Source: UBA2266 sp964406945
GTDB taxonomy: Bacteria > Planctomycetota > Phycisphaerae > Sedimentisphaerales > Anaerobacaceae
Assembly (NCBI GenBank): GCA_964406945.1
Contig: CAYOTO010000020.1
Coordinates: 1-60,738 of the forward strand
DNA length: 60,738 bases
Reading direction: 5' to 3'
Positions 33,132 through 41,382 of this stretch are shown here, in pieces. Numbering within the stretch: position 1 is the first letter of the stretch; every line of letters starts with the position of its first letter. A program made the translations under genes and the position numbers. Under the pieces are notes generated by a model. The model had not been told where the DNA came from and did not search any database. It saw only the letters and a program-made list of their open reading frames with translations.

Positions 33132-35216
33132 GTGATAACCTTGAGAATTAGACTTGTCTATCTTGTTGCGATGATCTTGCTCGTCTGTGCCTCGAATCTC
33201 GGGGCGGAGACTCGTATGAAGTTGTCTGATCTGTCGCCCGGAACCGAATCCACAACTCTGGTTGAAAACGGTGGTTTTGCCAGCGAGGATTCCGGCTGGA
33301 TTGCTGTTACGGCAAATGTAGTTGTCGGGACAGCTCCGGACAACGTGCCGGTTCCATCATCGGCGCACAACGCACTTGCCCAGGCTTACATCGATCATGA
33401 CCAGGTTCTGGGCCAGTATCGTCGCAAAGTTACACTTCAAGGCGACACGGATTACGTTCTGAGCGCATATATGTGGGAACTCGGCGATTTCGATCATCAC
33501 GTCGATGTCATAGTGGTCGATCTGGGCGATGCCGGCCACGATATATCTGAGGGTATCTGGGAAGGCCAGTTGACTCTCTATCCCGGCGATCCCGATGACG
33601 ATAAAGGCTACTTCATATTTGACACCTTTACGACGCCGCCCGGCGAACAAGATGTAACACTCAGGCTTTTCTACACCGGTCTTTCCGAGACCGATGACGA
33701 CTGGCCAAGCTACCCCGTCGGGGCGATGTGGGACAATGTCGCGATTACCCGGGCCGATCTATTCTCCCCGCCGTTGCCGTACGAAGCTGATTCCGGTAAT
33801 TCACTCGACGGCGACCTGGACGACGACAGGGATGTCGACTACAAAGATATGAAGATGCTCTCCAGTGACTGGGTTTGCCGGAACAGTTCCACAGTTGCCG
33901 ATATCGATGAAAATAACAAGGTGGACTTTGTCGATTATGCAAGATTGGCGGCTAATTGGGGGGTTGACCTCAATAGAAGAAGCACGTTACATGGCAAGAT
34001 TATGTGCGGCTACCAGGGGTGGTTCAACTGTCCCGGCGATGGGGCCGGGCGAGGCTGGGTGCACTGGGGCAAAAGCGGAAGATTCGAACCGGGCAAATGT
34101 TCTGTGGACCTCTGGCCCGACATGAGCGAATACGATGCCGATGAGAAGTTCGCAACCGTCTTTCAACACGCCGACGGCAGCACCGCACATGTGTTCAGTT
34201 CTTATAACGAAAAAACAGTGCTCAGACACTTCTCGTGGATGGAACAGTACGGAATTGACGGCGTATTTCTTCAAAGATTCGCCACCGAAACCGCCCCGGG
34301 ATCGAGCGCCCGAAGACACAGAGATAAAGTGATGCTTAACTGTCGCAAAGGCGCGAATCGCTATGACCGCGTGTGGGCGATGATGTATGATATATCGGGG
34401 CTGGGACGGGGTGGTACTCAGAAGGTCATCGACGACTGGAAATACCTGGTCGACGTTCACGGCGTCGCCAGGAATTCTGCGGACAGGGCCTATCTGAATC
34501 ACAATGGTAAGCCGCTGGTGGCTATCTGGGGTATCGGATTCAAGGACCGATGGTATACGCTGGATGAGTGCCGTGACATGGTCGACTTTTTCAAGAACGA
34601 TCCCACTTACGGCGGCTGCACGGTCATGTTGGGAGTGCCGAGCTACTGGCGCACATTGACCGGCGACTGCGTCAGCGACCCCAAATTGCATGAAATAATA
34701 CAGGCCTGCGACGTTGTCAGCCCATGGTCTGTAGGCCGATTCGGCAGTAAGCATCCCAACCAACTGGACAATTATGTCAGCAACGTGTGGGTGCCTGACA
34801 TGGTCTGGTGCAGGCAGAACGACAAGGAGTACCTGCCGGTGGTTTTCCCGGGCTTCAGTTGGCAGAATCTCCAGGGCGAACAGTGGGACCATATTCCGCG
34901 AAGAGGAGGCAGCTTCCTATGGAGACAGATTTACAAGGCCGTGTCTGAGACCGGCGCTACTATGATATATCAGGCCATGTTTGATGAGGTCGACGAAGCA
35001 ACCGCGATTTTCAAATGCACCGGCAACCCACCGACAGGACCGACCCCGTTTCTGCCAACCGGCAATGGCGTGTATACGCCGTATGACCCGGCCGATGCCC
35101 AACTGCCGAGCGATCATTACTTGTGGCTCGTGGGTCAGGCCGGACGCATGCTTCGCGGTGAGATTGAAATAACGCCGGATATACCCGCTCGCGAAGGCCC
35201 TGCGGGTCGCCCATGA
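33132..35216 (+). CDS. Exported GH99/GH71-like glycoside hydrolase with internal dockerin-like pair
   Basis: About 694 residues from a GTG start; the choice of start is uncertain because no good ribosome site is seen, with ATG 33171 as alternative. A signal peptide (RIRLVYLVAMILLVCASNLG) is followed by a carbohydrate-binding-like beta domain (residues about 30-215). Two dockerin-like calcium repeats come next (DGDLDDDRDVDYKDMKML and VADIDENNKVDFVDYARLAA, residues 225-275), then a barrel from about 288 (GKIMCGYQGWFNCPGDG). This barrel resembles the GH99/GH71-like family often annotated xylosidase/arabinosidase; GH99 enzymes cleave alpha-mannosides. FDEVDE near the end may hold catalytic acids (inference). 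Confidence 0.75.
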   Translation: MITLRIRLVYLVAMILLVCASNLGAETRMKLSDLSPGTESTTLVENGGFASEDSGWIAVTANVVVGTAPDNVPVPSSAHNALAQAYIDHDQVLGQYRRKVTLQGDTDYVLSAYMWELGDFDHHVDVIVVDLGDAGHDISEGIWEGQLTLYPGDPDDDKGYFIFDTFTTPPGEQDVTLRLFYTGLSETDDDWPSYPVGAMWDNVAITRADLFSPPLPYEADSGNSLDGDLDDDRDVDYKDMKMLSSDWVCRNSSTVADIDENNKVDFVDYARLAANWGVDLNRRSTLHGKIMCGYQGWFNCPGDGAGRGWVHWGKSGRFEPGKCSVDLWPDMSEYDADEKFATVFQHADGSTAHVFSSYNEKTVLRHFSWMEQYGIDGVFLQRFATETAPGSSARRHRDKVMLNCRKGANRYDRVWAMMYDISGLGRGGTQKVIDDWKYLVDVHGVARNSADRAYLNHNGKPLVAIWGIGFKDRWYTLDECRDMVDFFKNDPTYGGCTVMLGVPSYWRTLTGDCVSDPKLHEIIQACDVVSPWSVGRFGSKHPNQLDNYVSNVWVPDMVWCRQNDKEYLPVVFPGFSWQNLQGEQWDHIPRRGGSFLWRQIYKAVSETGATMIYQAMFDEVDEATAIFKCTGNPPTGPTPFLPTGNGVYTPYDPADAQLPSDHYLWLVGQAGRMLRGEIEITPDIPAREGPAGRP

Positions 35217-35319
35217 CATCGCCTGGTGAACAATAGACTCCGCGTCGTTTCCTGTCCAGTTCGGGCTGGACTGAGAAATGTCGAATACGATTGGAACTCA
35301 TGTACAATGGAGTGCAAGT

Positions 35320-36108
35320 ATGAAGAAGGCATTCACACTTATCGAACTGCTGGTGGTTATAGCCATTATTGCAATTCTGATGGCCATACTTATGCCGGCT
35401 CTGCAGCGGGTCCGTGAACAGGCTAGAATGGTCGCCTGTAAATCCAATCTGAGGCAGTGGGGATTGATTTTCGCCATGTACATGGAGGACAACGACGGCA
35501 AATTTCTCAGCGGCATGGTCAACGGATCAACCGTCGGAATGCAGCACGGAGACTGGTGGCGCGAACCGCTGAAGCCCTACAGCAAGAACAAGAAGATGTG
35601 GTTGTGCCCGACGGCGCATAAGAATCGCACTTCAACGTCGAGCACTGCCATGTCGGTCGCGCAGAGCCCTACCGATGCATGGCGGGTGCCGGATTCGCAG
35701 GGTGGAGACACCGGCAGCTATGCGCCCAATGGCTGGATGTGTAATCCGCCTCCCCGCCTGAATTCGCTCTGGGGACGTGGGCCAAAAGAGTATTATTGGA
35801 GAGGCATTCCGTCCAGGCAGGCCGCCCAGGTGCCTTTATTTACCGAGGGCTGGTGGGTCGATGCATGGCCTCGTGATACGGATCTCCCCGCCACGGATCG
35901 AGAAGACTTTCGCAGCGGCGGCTCGGGAGAGATGCGAACCGTTTGCGTGGATAGACATAAGCTGACCCAGAATGTTCTGTTCGCAGATTACACGGTCAGG
36001 CGGCTCTCCCTTAAGGCGTTGTGGCGTTTGAAGTGGCATAAAGAATACGATACTCACATCGAACTTCCGGAGTGGCCGGCATGGATGGTTCCTTGTAAGG
36101 ACCCTTGA
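35320..36108 (+). CDS. Planctomycete-type pseudopilin-like protein (prepilin N-terminus)
   Basis: 262-residue protein with a very short leader MKKA and prepilin motif FTLIELLVVIAIIAILMAIL. The following region (PALQRVREQARMVACKSNLRQW) is the standard continuation in the large planctomycete family of type II secretion G-like proteins. The C-terminal segment (CVDRHKLTQNVLFADYTVRRL) resembles the H-x9-DG-type ending with DG replaced by DY. GGAG lies seven bases before the ATG. Such genes are commonly scattered next to secreted-enzyme genes, as here; their role is unproven. Confidence 0.85.
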   Translation: MKKAFTLIELLVVIAIIAILMAILMPALQRVREQARMVACKSNLRQWGLIFAMYMEDNDGKFLSGMVNGSTVGMQHGDWWREPLKPYSKNKKMWLCPTAHKNRTSTSSTAMSVAQSPTDAWRVPDSQGGDTGSYAPNGWMCNPPPRLNSLWGRGPKEYYWRGIPSRQAAQVPLFTEGWWVDAWPRDTDLPATDREDFRSGGSGEMRTVCVDRHKLTQNVLFADYTVRRLSLKALWRLKWHKEYDTHIELPEWPAWMVPCKDP

Positions 36109-36232
36109 TAAGACGAGTTGCGGCCTTTGTGTCACCATGTTAAAAATGTTCTTGGGGGTTTGTGCTGATACTGAACGACGTTCGCATCATATACCGTTTC
36201 TCTTCTCCATTTGGCTGCTTGGAAAACACTGT

Positions 36233-39200
36233 ATGAAGAAGAAGTTGCTCCTATGCCTGACCCTGGCCTGCTTTGCTTTCGTGTTTAGTCTCCGTGCACA
36301 GGCCGAGTGCTGCTCAGGCGACCTGACGGGAGATTGCCTGGTCGATCTGGCCGACATTAGAGCATTTGCCGGGTACTGGCTCGACACCCCGGCCGCATCC
36401 GGGAGCGATTTGACCGGGGACGGCGAAGTTGATTTCCACGATTTCGCTGTAATACTCGAACAATGGCTGCAAAAGGAGACTGCGGAACTGTCAGTCCAGA
36501 TTAGTGAATTCATGGCTGATAACGATAGCGTATGGCCGCTGGAGCCGGGTGAAATACTCGACGGCAATCTTGAATCTTCTGACTGGATCGAAATACACAA
36601 TGACTCCGAAGTTCCCGTAGATTTGAGCCGGTGGTATCTTACCGACGATTTCGAAAAGAAAACTCAATGGCAATTTCCTCAGAACGCAAATTGTGTTATT
36701 CAGCCCGGCGATTATCTGGTTCTTTTTGCATCGGGCAAAACGCAAGCCGACAATCCCGGTAATTATCCGTACCTCGACAAGGCCGGATATCTTCACACCA
36801 ACTTCAACTTGTCCAAAAAGGGTGAATATCTGGCACTGATCGACCCTGAGGGAGAAACTCCTGTTCATGAGTACAATCACTTCGATCTGGGCAAGGGCAA
36901 GTACGGCTATCCGCAGCAGCAGGAGGACTTTTCCTACGGTCTTTACAACGGTGAAACGCGATATTTTGCGAAGGCAACGCCCGGCGCCGACAACAGCGGC
37001 CCTATCCTGGGATTCGTCGAAGAGCCGGACGTTAACATTGAAGGAGGATGCTACAGGGGAATCATCGAACTGGCAATGACTTGCGGTACGCCCGGCGCAT
37101 CTATCCGCTACACGACCGACGGTACGCCTCCCAGCCTGACGCATGGGACATATTACACATCTCCGATCCACATAAGCAGCCTGACCACGATTGTTGCTGG
37201 AGCGTTCAAAGCCGGTTACCAGCAGTCAGAGACCAGGATCGAAACGTACATCTTCCTGGACAGGGAAATGCCGTCCTTTAGTTCGAATCTGCCGATCATC
37301 GTGGTCGATACTCTGGGAAGAGGAATCCCCAATCTCAAGGATGCACCGACCGCAGAACAATACGTCGACTGCCGAGCCGTGATAATCGACGTCGATGACG
37401 CCACGGGCCGATCATCAATCCCGAGCCACGAACATTTTTCCGGATTAGGACAGATACGGCGTCGCGGTGAAAGCACTTACGGCCAAGGCCATTTTGCCTT
37501 CGAGGTCCAGGACGAGAGTCGCCAGGACAAAGACGTTTCCCTTCTCGGCATGCCTGCCGAGTCTGACTGGATATTGTCCTACGATGTGATCGACTACACT
37601 ATGATGAAGAACGAGCTTGCGTTCCAATGGTTTCGGGATATGGGCCACTATGCACCGCGTCAGCGGTACGTGGAAGTGTATCTCAACACCAGGGGCGGTC
37701 CGCTCTCGGCAAGCGACTACAAAGGACTCTTCATGCTCCGCGAAAAAATCAAACACAACGATGATCGAGTGGACATAAAACGTCTTAACGGCTTGCACAA
37801 CCAGGAACCCCATATCACCGGCGGTTACATCTTCAAAAATGATAAACAAGACGCCGATGACCTCCCTCTCGACCTGGAGACCGCTCCATACGGTATTGTA
37901 ATTGATGGAGTCACCTCCCTGGTGGAGCCGAGGGAGCCGACGGCAGCTCAACTTGATTGGATATCGAACTACCTGAACGAATTCCATTCTGTGCTCTGGC
38001 AAAATCACAACAGCAGCTATTATCCCGGTCGCAGCGCGGACTACACCGATTATGTTGAACAGGACTCCTGGATAGACCATTTGATTGTCGAGCAGATCGG
38101 GTTTGATGCGGATGCCTTTCGCTTCAGTTTTTTCGTCCACAAAGACCGCGACGGCAGACTCGCCTCGGGTCCGCCCTGGGACTTCGATCGCGCCTTTCAC
38201 AATAACGGCGGCAACTATGGACGCCCATTCGACCGATGGGCGCATGCTTACAAGCTCCCGTGGGCATGGCACAAACAATTGCTGATGTCTCCGGAGTACT
38301 CTCTGAATTTCGCCGACCGCTGGTTTCGACACCGTAAAGACGTTTTGAACACAGCCGCAGCAATGCAGTATATCGACCAAACCGCTGCACTGATCAGCGA
38401 GGCAAGATCCAGGCCTCGAAAAACTTATCCTAGGCCGTTTGAAGAAGAGGTTCGGCTTTTCAAAACATGGATTACAAATCGCCTGAACTGGATGGATCAG
38501 AAAATCGCCGATGATTTTGCCCAGAGACCTCCGGTCATCAGCCCTGTTGGCGGCTACTTCGACCAGCTTGCTTCCATCGAGATCAACAGGCCCGCGGGAG
38601 TTTCGGGAACTATTTATTACACGACCAATGGCGAAGATCCTCGTCTGACAGGCGGCGTAAACCCCAATGCTCTGGTCTTCAGCCGGAGAAAAACAGAATC
38701 CGAGGACTTTGAGTCGGGCGTCGACGGTACGGACATCACATCAGGCTCGATCCGAGATAGACACGGCTTGACGCTTTCCAAAAGTACCTGTGTCCGCGCT
38801 CGCATCAAGATTGGTTCTGGCTGGAGTGCTGAGAATAGGGAGGTCTACGCAGTCGGGCCCGTACGTGAGCATCTGCGAATATCGGAACTGATGTACCACC
38901 CCGCCGATCCTATCCCTGAAGAGATGACGGCCGCAGGTGATCCTGATCTGACGAGCGAAGATTTTGAATTCGTGGAACTGCAGAACATCGGCACAACCGA
39001 CCTCAATCTGAATCTGGTTCACTTCACCGATGGAATTGACTACACCTTTTCTGATCACACGGTCGCCGCGGGCCGGTACGTGGTCCTGGTCAAAAACCAG
39101 GCGGCATTTGCAGCTCGTTACGATACAGCCGGCATAGACATCGTCGGCTGCGGCTACTCGGGCTACTTTGACAATGACGGCGAAGGAATAGTCCTCCGCG

Positions 39201-39379
39201 ATGCACTCGGTGCAGAGATTCACGATTTCGGTTACAAAGACTCATGGTTCGAGCTTACCGACGGCGGGGGCCTTTCCCTCACAATCTTCGATGCCGTCAG
39301 TACCGATCCCGATGACTGGAACTCCAAATCTGCCTGGCGTTCCAGCATTAACGCTAACGGAACACCGGGACAGATGTAG
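36233..39379 (+). CDS. Secreted CotH-kinase protein with lamin-tail and dockerin-like domains
   Basis: 1048-residue exported protein. The signal peptide (residues 1-24) is followed by two dockerin-like repeats (SGDLTGDCLVDLADIRAFAG and DLTGDGEVDFHDFAVIL, residues 26-82) and a lamin-tail domain (ISEFMADNDSV, DWIEIHN, about 88-215). A chitobiase-C-like repeat (SIRYTTDGTPPSLT) comes next, then a CotH kinase region (about 380-720; RRRGESTYGQ, KGLFMLREKI, WDFDRAF with the likely metal-binding Asp). A second chitobiase-like repeat (TIYYTTNGEDPRLTGG) and a second lamin-tail domain end the chain. CotH proteins can phosphorylate proteins; an exported target is plausible. The start at 36233 fits the signal peptide. 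Confidence 0.85.
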   Translation: MKKKLLLCLTLACFAFVFSLRAQAECCSGDLTGDCLVDLADIRAFAGYWLDTPAASGSDLTGDGEVDFHDFAVILEQWLQKETAELSVQISEFMADNDSVWPLEPGEILDGNLESSDWIEIHNDSEVPVDLSRWYLTDDFEKKTQWQFPQNANCVIQPGDYLVLFASGKTQADNPGNYPYLDKAGYLHTNFNLSKKGEYLALIDPEGETPVHEYNHFDLGKGKYGYPQQQEDFSYGLYNGETRYFAKATPGADNSGPILGFVEEPDVNIEGGCYRGIIELAMTCGTPGASIRYTTDGTPPSLTHGTYYTSPIHISSLTTIVAGAFKAGYQQSETRIETYIFLDREMPSFSSNLPIIVVDTLGRGIPNLKDAPTAEQYVDCRAVIIDVDDATGRSSIPSHEHFSGLGQIRRRGESTYGQGHFAFEVQDESRQDKDVSLLGMPAESDWILSYDVIDYTMMKNELAFQWFRDMGHYAPRQRYVEVYLNTRGGPLSASDYKGLFMLREKIKHNDDRVDIKRLNGLHNQEPHITGGYIFKNDKQDADDLPLDLETAPYGIVIDGVTSLVEPREPTAAQLDWISNYLNEFHSVLWQNHNSSYYPGRSADYTDYVEQDSWIDHLIVEQIGFDADAFRFSFFVHKDRDGRLASGPPWDFDRAFHNNGGNYGRPFDRWAHAYKLPWAWHKQLLMSPEYSLNFADRWFRHRKDVLNTAAAMQYIDQTAALISEARSRPRKTYPRPFEEEVRLFKTWITNRLNWMDQKIADDFAQRPPVISPVGGYFDQLASIEINRPAGVSGTIYYTTNGEDPRLTGGVNPNALVFSRRKTESEDFESGVDGTDITSGSIRDRHGLTLSKSTCVRARIKIGSGWSAENREVYAVGPVREHLRISELMYHPADPIPEEMTAAGDPDLTSEDFEFVELQNIGTTDLNLNLVHFTDGIDYTFSDHTVAAGRYVVLVKNQAAFAARYDTAGIDIVGCGYSGYFDNDGEGIVLRDALGAEIHDFGYKDSWFELTDGGGLSLTIFDAVSTDPDDWNSKSAWRSSINANGTPGQM

Positions 39380-39717
39380 AAGGCGTACCGTGCAAAAACT
39401 CATCCGCATGCAAATCGGACAGTTGCAGCTACTTGACGAACACACTCGGGACACAAATAAGCCGCAGATCAACTGAGTGGACTGCTTCATCGAACGGGGC
39501 GTCGCTCCCGGCGAAGCATAATAATCTCCTCGGAAACAGGAGGGCGACAGCCACATGATCGGTCCTGAGAGCCTTCGTATTTGTCTGGAATGCGCTGGCG
39601 GCGCCACACCCTTATTGTGTTCGGGCCTAAACAGCTCTGCGCATCACTCCAACATTCTTCGGCTAAGTCTCTTGGCCTTGCCGCAACCCGCCACCAACCG
39701 TGGACTTTTATCACGCA
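39380..39717 (+). other. Gene-free gap after the CotH gene
   Basis: Between two converging genes. It holds a small hairpin TCCTC-GGAAACA-GGAGG near 39528-39543 and a minus-strand open frame of 75 codons (39487-39714) that has no ribosome site or recognisable motif. No terminator with a T-run was found. Confidence 0.4.
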
Positions 39718-41103
39718 TTAGAGTCTGTAATACGACTCCCAACCCTGGCGCGGAGCGGTGCGAAGCATGCGATCGGCCAGGTCATTATTAGTGATGCGTC
39801 GGGTCTTCGGATCAAATTTAAGTGTTCCACCAAGACGCTGCGCGAGCACGCCGAGCATGAATACCTGTGTCAATTCACCGGCCACATGGAACGGCGAGTG
39901 AGTTTTCTCCTCGCCGCGACACGCGAGCAGGAAGTTCTCATGGTGGCCCGATTGTCCAGGCCACTTCGGCAATGACGAAGAGAGTTCCTTCATCCTGCTT
40001 TCCGGGATGACACGCAATGTAGAGCCGTGCGAGCCGCCAAGGAATGTGAGGTCTTCGCCATAAATTACCTTGCCGGGTCGGTTCAGCTTGCGATTCGGTT
40101 CGAGGCAATCCGGCCGGGGCGGCGGATTTTTCTTACCGTCGTACCAGGTCACTTCACATGCCGGCATGTTCTTGCGGGCCGGAAAACGAAACGCGATTGT
40201 CGAGGCCTGCGGGAAGATGTAGTCATTGGGACCTTCTCGCTTGACGGCCTCGATCTCCGTGGGCAAGCCCAGTTCAAGGAAGCGATGAGCCGTGTCCAGG
40301 ATGTGCGGACCCCAGTCGCCGAACGCACCGTTCCCGTAGATATACCAGCTTCGCCAGTTACCGGGATCGTAACGGCGGCTGTATGGATGCATCTCAGCGG
40401 TGCCGATCCACGTGTCCCAGTCCATGCCGGGCGGGCAGGTTTCACCTTCGGGGTAGCCGTCAATTTTCCATCCATGCCAGCGTCGAGAGTTATTCATAAA
40501 GGCGTCTATTCGCTTGACGCTTTTGATGACTCCGGCTTCGACCCAGGTCTTGAACTGCATAGGATTGTTGCCGGAATGTCCCTGGTTTCCCATCTGGCAT
40601 GCTACGCCGTATTTTTTCTCGGCGGCGATCATCAGTTCGCATTCTTCGAACGTATTTGCCAAAGGCTTTTCAACGTAGATGTGCTTGCCGAGAGACATTG
40701 CCAGCATCGCGATAGGAAAATGTGCATGATCGGGCACGCCGATTGTGCATGCATCAATACCGTCACCCATCTTATCGAACATCTGTCGAAAATCCTTGAA
40801 CGTGGGCGCATCGGAGAATGATTCCCGGGTTTTCTTCGTTCGCCCGTCCTCGATAGCCACGTCGCACAAAGCCACGACGCGCGACATCTTGTTACCGCCC
40901 ATACTCCGCCCGATTCCGCCGCCCTGATGGCCGCAGCCGATTATCGCAAGACGAATCTTCTCGCTGGGCGAAACGTACTTCGCCCCGCCGAGCACATGGC
41001 GAGGAATTATAGTAAAAGCAGCCGTCGCTGCGGCTCCGGCGAGGAACCTTCGCCGACTTATTGAATTGTAAGATGACGAGTTGCAGTGGGATGAGTGTGT
41101 CAT
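39718..41103 (-). CDS. Tat-exported Gfo/Idh/MocA oxidoreductase
   Basis: 461-residue enzyme. A Tat signal (SISRRRFLAGAAATAAFTII, residues 15-34) precedes a Rossmann motif IIGCGHQGGGIGRSM. The EKP signature is intact (HIYVEKPLANT), and GAFGDWGPHILDTAHRFLELG holds the likely catalytic region. Sequence differs clearly from the other two family members in the window, so substrate is probably different. AAGGA precedes the ATG. It is the last gene of a minus-strand group with the SASA esterase and the GH36-like gene, but has its own promoter and candidate operator. Exported enzymes of this branch may oxidise sugars to 3-keto forms (inference). Confidence 0.88.
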   Translation of the reverse strand: MTHSSHCNSSSYNSISRRRFLAGAAATAAFTIIPRHVLGGAKYVSPSEKIRLAIIGCGHQGGGIGRSMGGNKMSRVVALCDVAIEDGRTKKTRESFSDAPTFKDFRQMFDKMGDGIDACTIGVPDHAHFPIAMLAMSLGKHIYVEKPLANTFEECELMIAAEKKYGVACQMGNQGHSGNNPMQFKTWVEAGVIKSVKRIDAFMNNSRRWHGWKIDGYPEGETCPPGMDWDTWIGTAEMHPYSRRYDPGNWRSWYIYGNGAFGDWGPHILDTAHRFLELGLPTEIEAVKREGPNDYIFPQASTIAFRFPARKNMPACEVTWYDGKKNPPPRPDCLEPNRKLNRPGKVIYGEDLTFLGGSHGSTLRVIPESRMKELSSSLPKWPGQSGHHENFLLACRGEEKTHSPFHVAGELTQVFMLGVLAQRLGGTLKFDPKTRRITNNDLADRMLRTAPRQGWESYYRL

Positions 41104-41143
41104 TGTGTTGTCCTTATCTGCATTGAAATTATCTATGTGAATC

Positions 41144-41156
41144 TTTACCCGGTAAA
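41144..41156 (-). promoter_or_regulatory. Candidate repressor operator, perfect 13-base palindrome
   Basis: TTTACC (41144-41149), central C, GGTAAA (41151-41156). It lies about 25 bases after the predicted transcription start of the oxidoreductase gene, a position suited to repression. The form resembles LacI-family half sites; which regulator binds is unknown. Confidence 0.45.
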
Positions 41157-41184
41157 CATTATCGAGCCTTTTCGGTATTTCGGT

Positions 41185-41213
41185 ATAATACTACATTCCC
41201 GTTAAAAAGCCAA
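41185..41213 (-). promoter_or_regulatory. Promoter of the exported oxidoreductase gene
   Basis: On the minus strand TTGGCT (41213-41208), a 17-base spacer and TATTAT (41190-41185). The start site would be near 41178. The 279-base gap between the oxidoreductase and esterase genes has no other feature. Confidence 0.5.
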
Positions 41214-41382
41214 GTGGAAAATACTTATGCCTCCATCCGCATAAAAGTGCCTGGGCGAATTGTTAAAATCGACGTACTGAAAGCATGTTTGGGCCTTCAC
41301 AAAAAGGGCTTTCATAAACAGATTTTGTCTGGGAATTTCAGCGGATTGTGGAAGCCTCTGTTGGGCACTTTCGATTTCGGTT

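Noticed and set aside
36491..38380. Long minus-strand ORFs opposite the CotH gene
   Set aside because: Shadows of a gene with clear domains and codon use; no starts or motifs of their own.
39487..39714. 75-codon minus-strand ORF after the CotH gene
   Set aside because: No ribosome site, odd composition rich in R, C and W, no motif.
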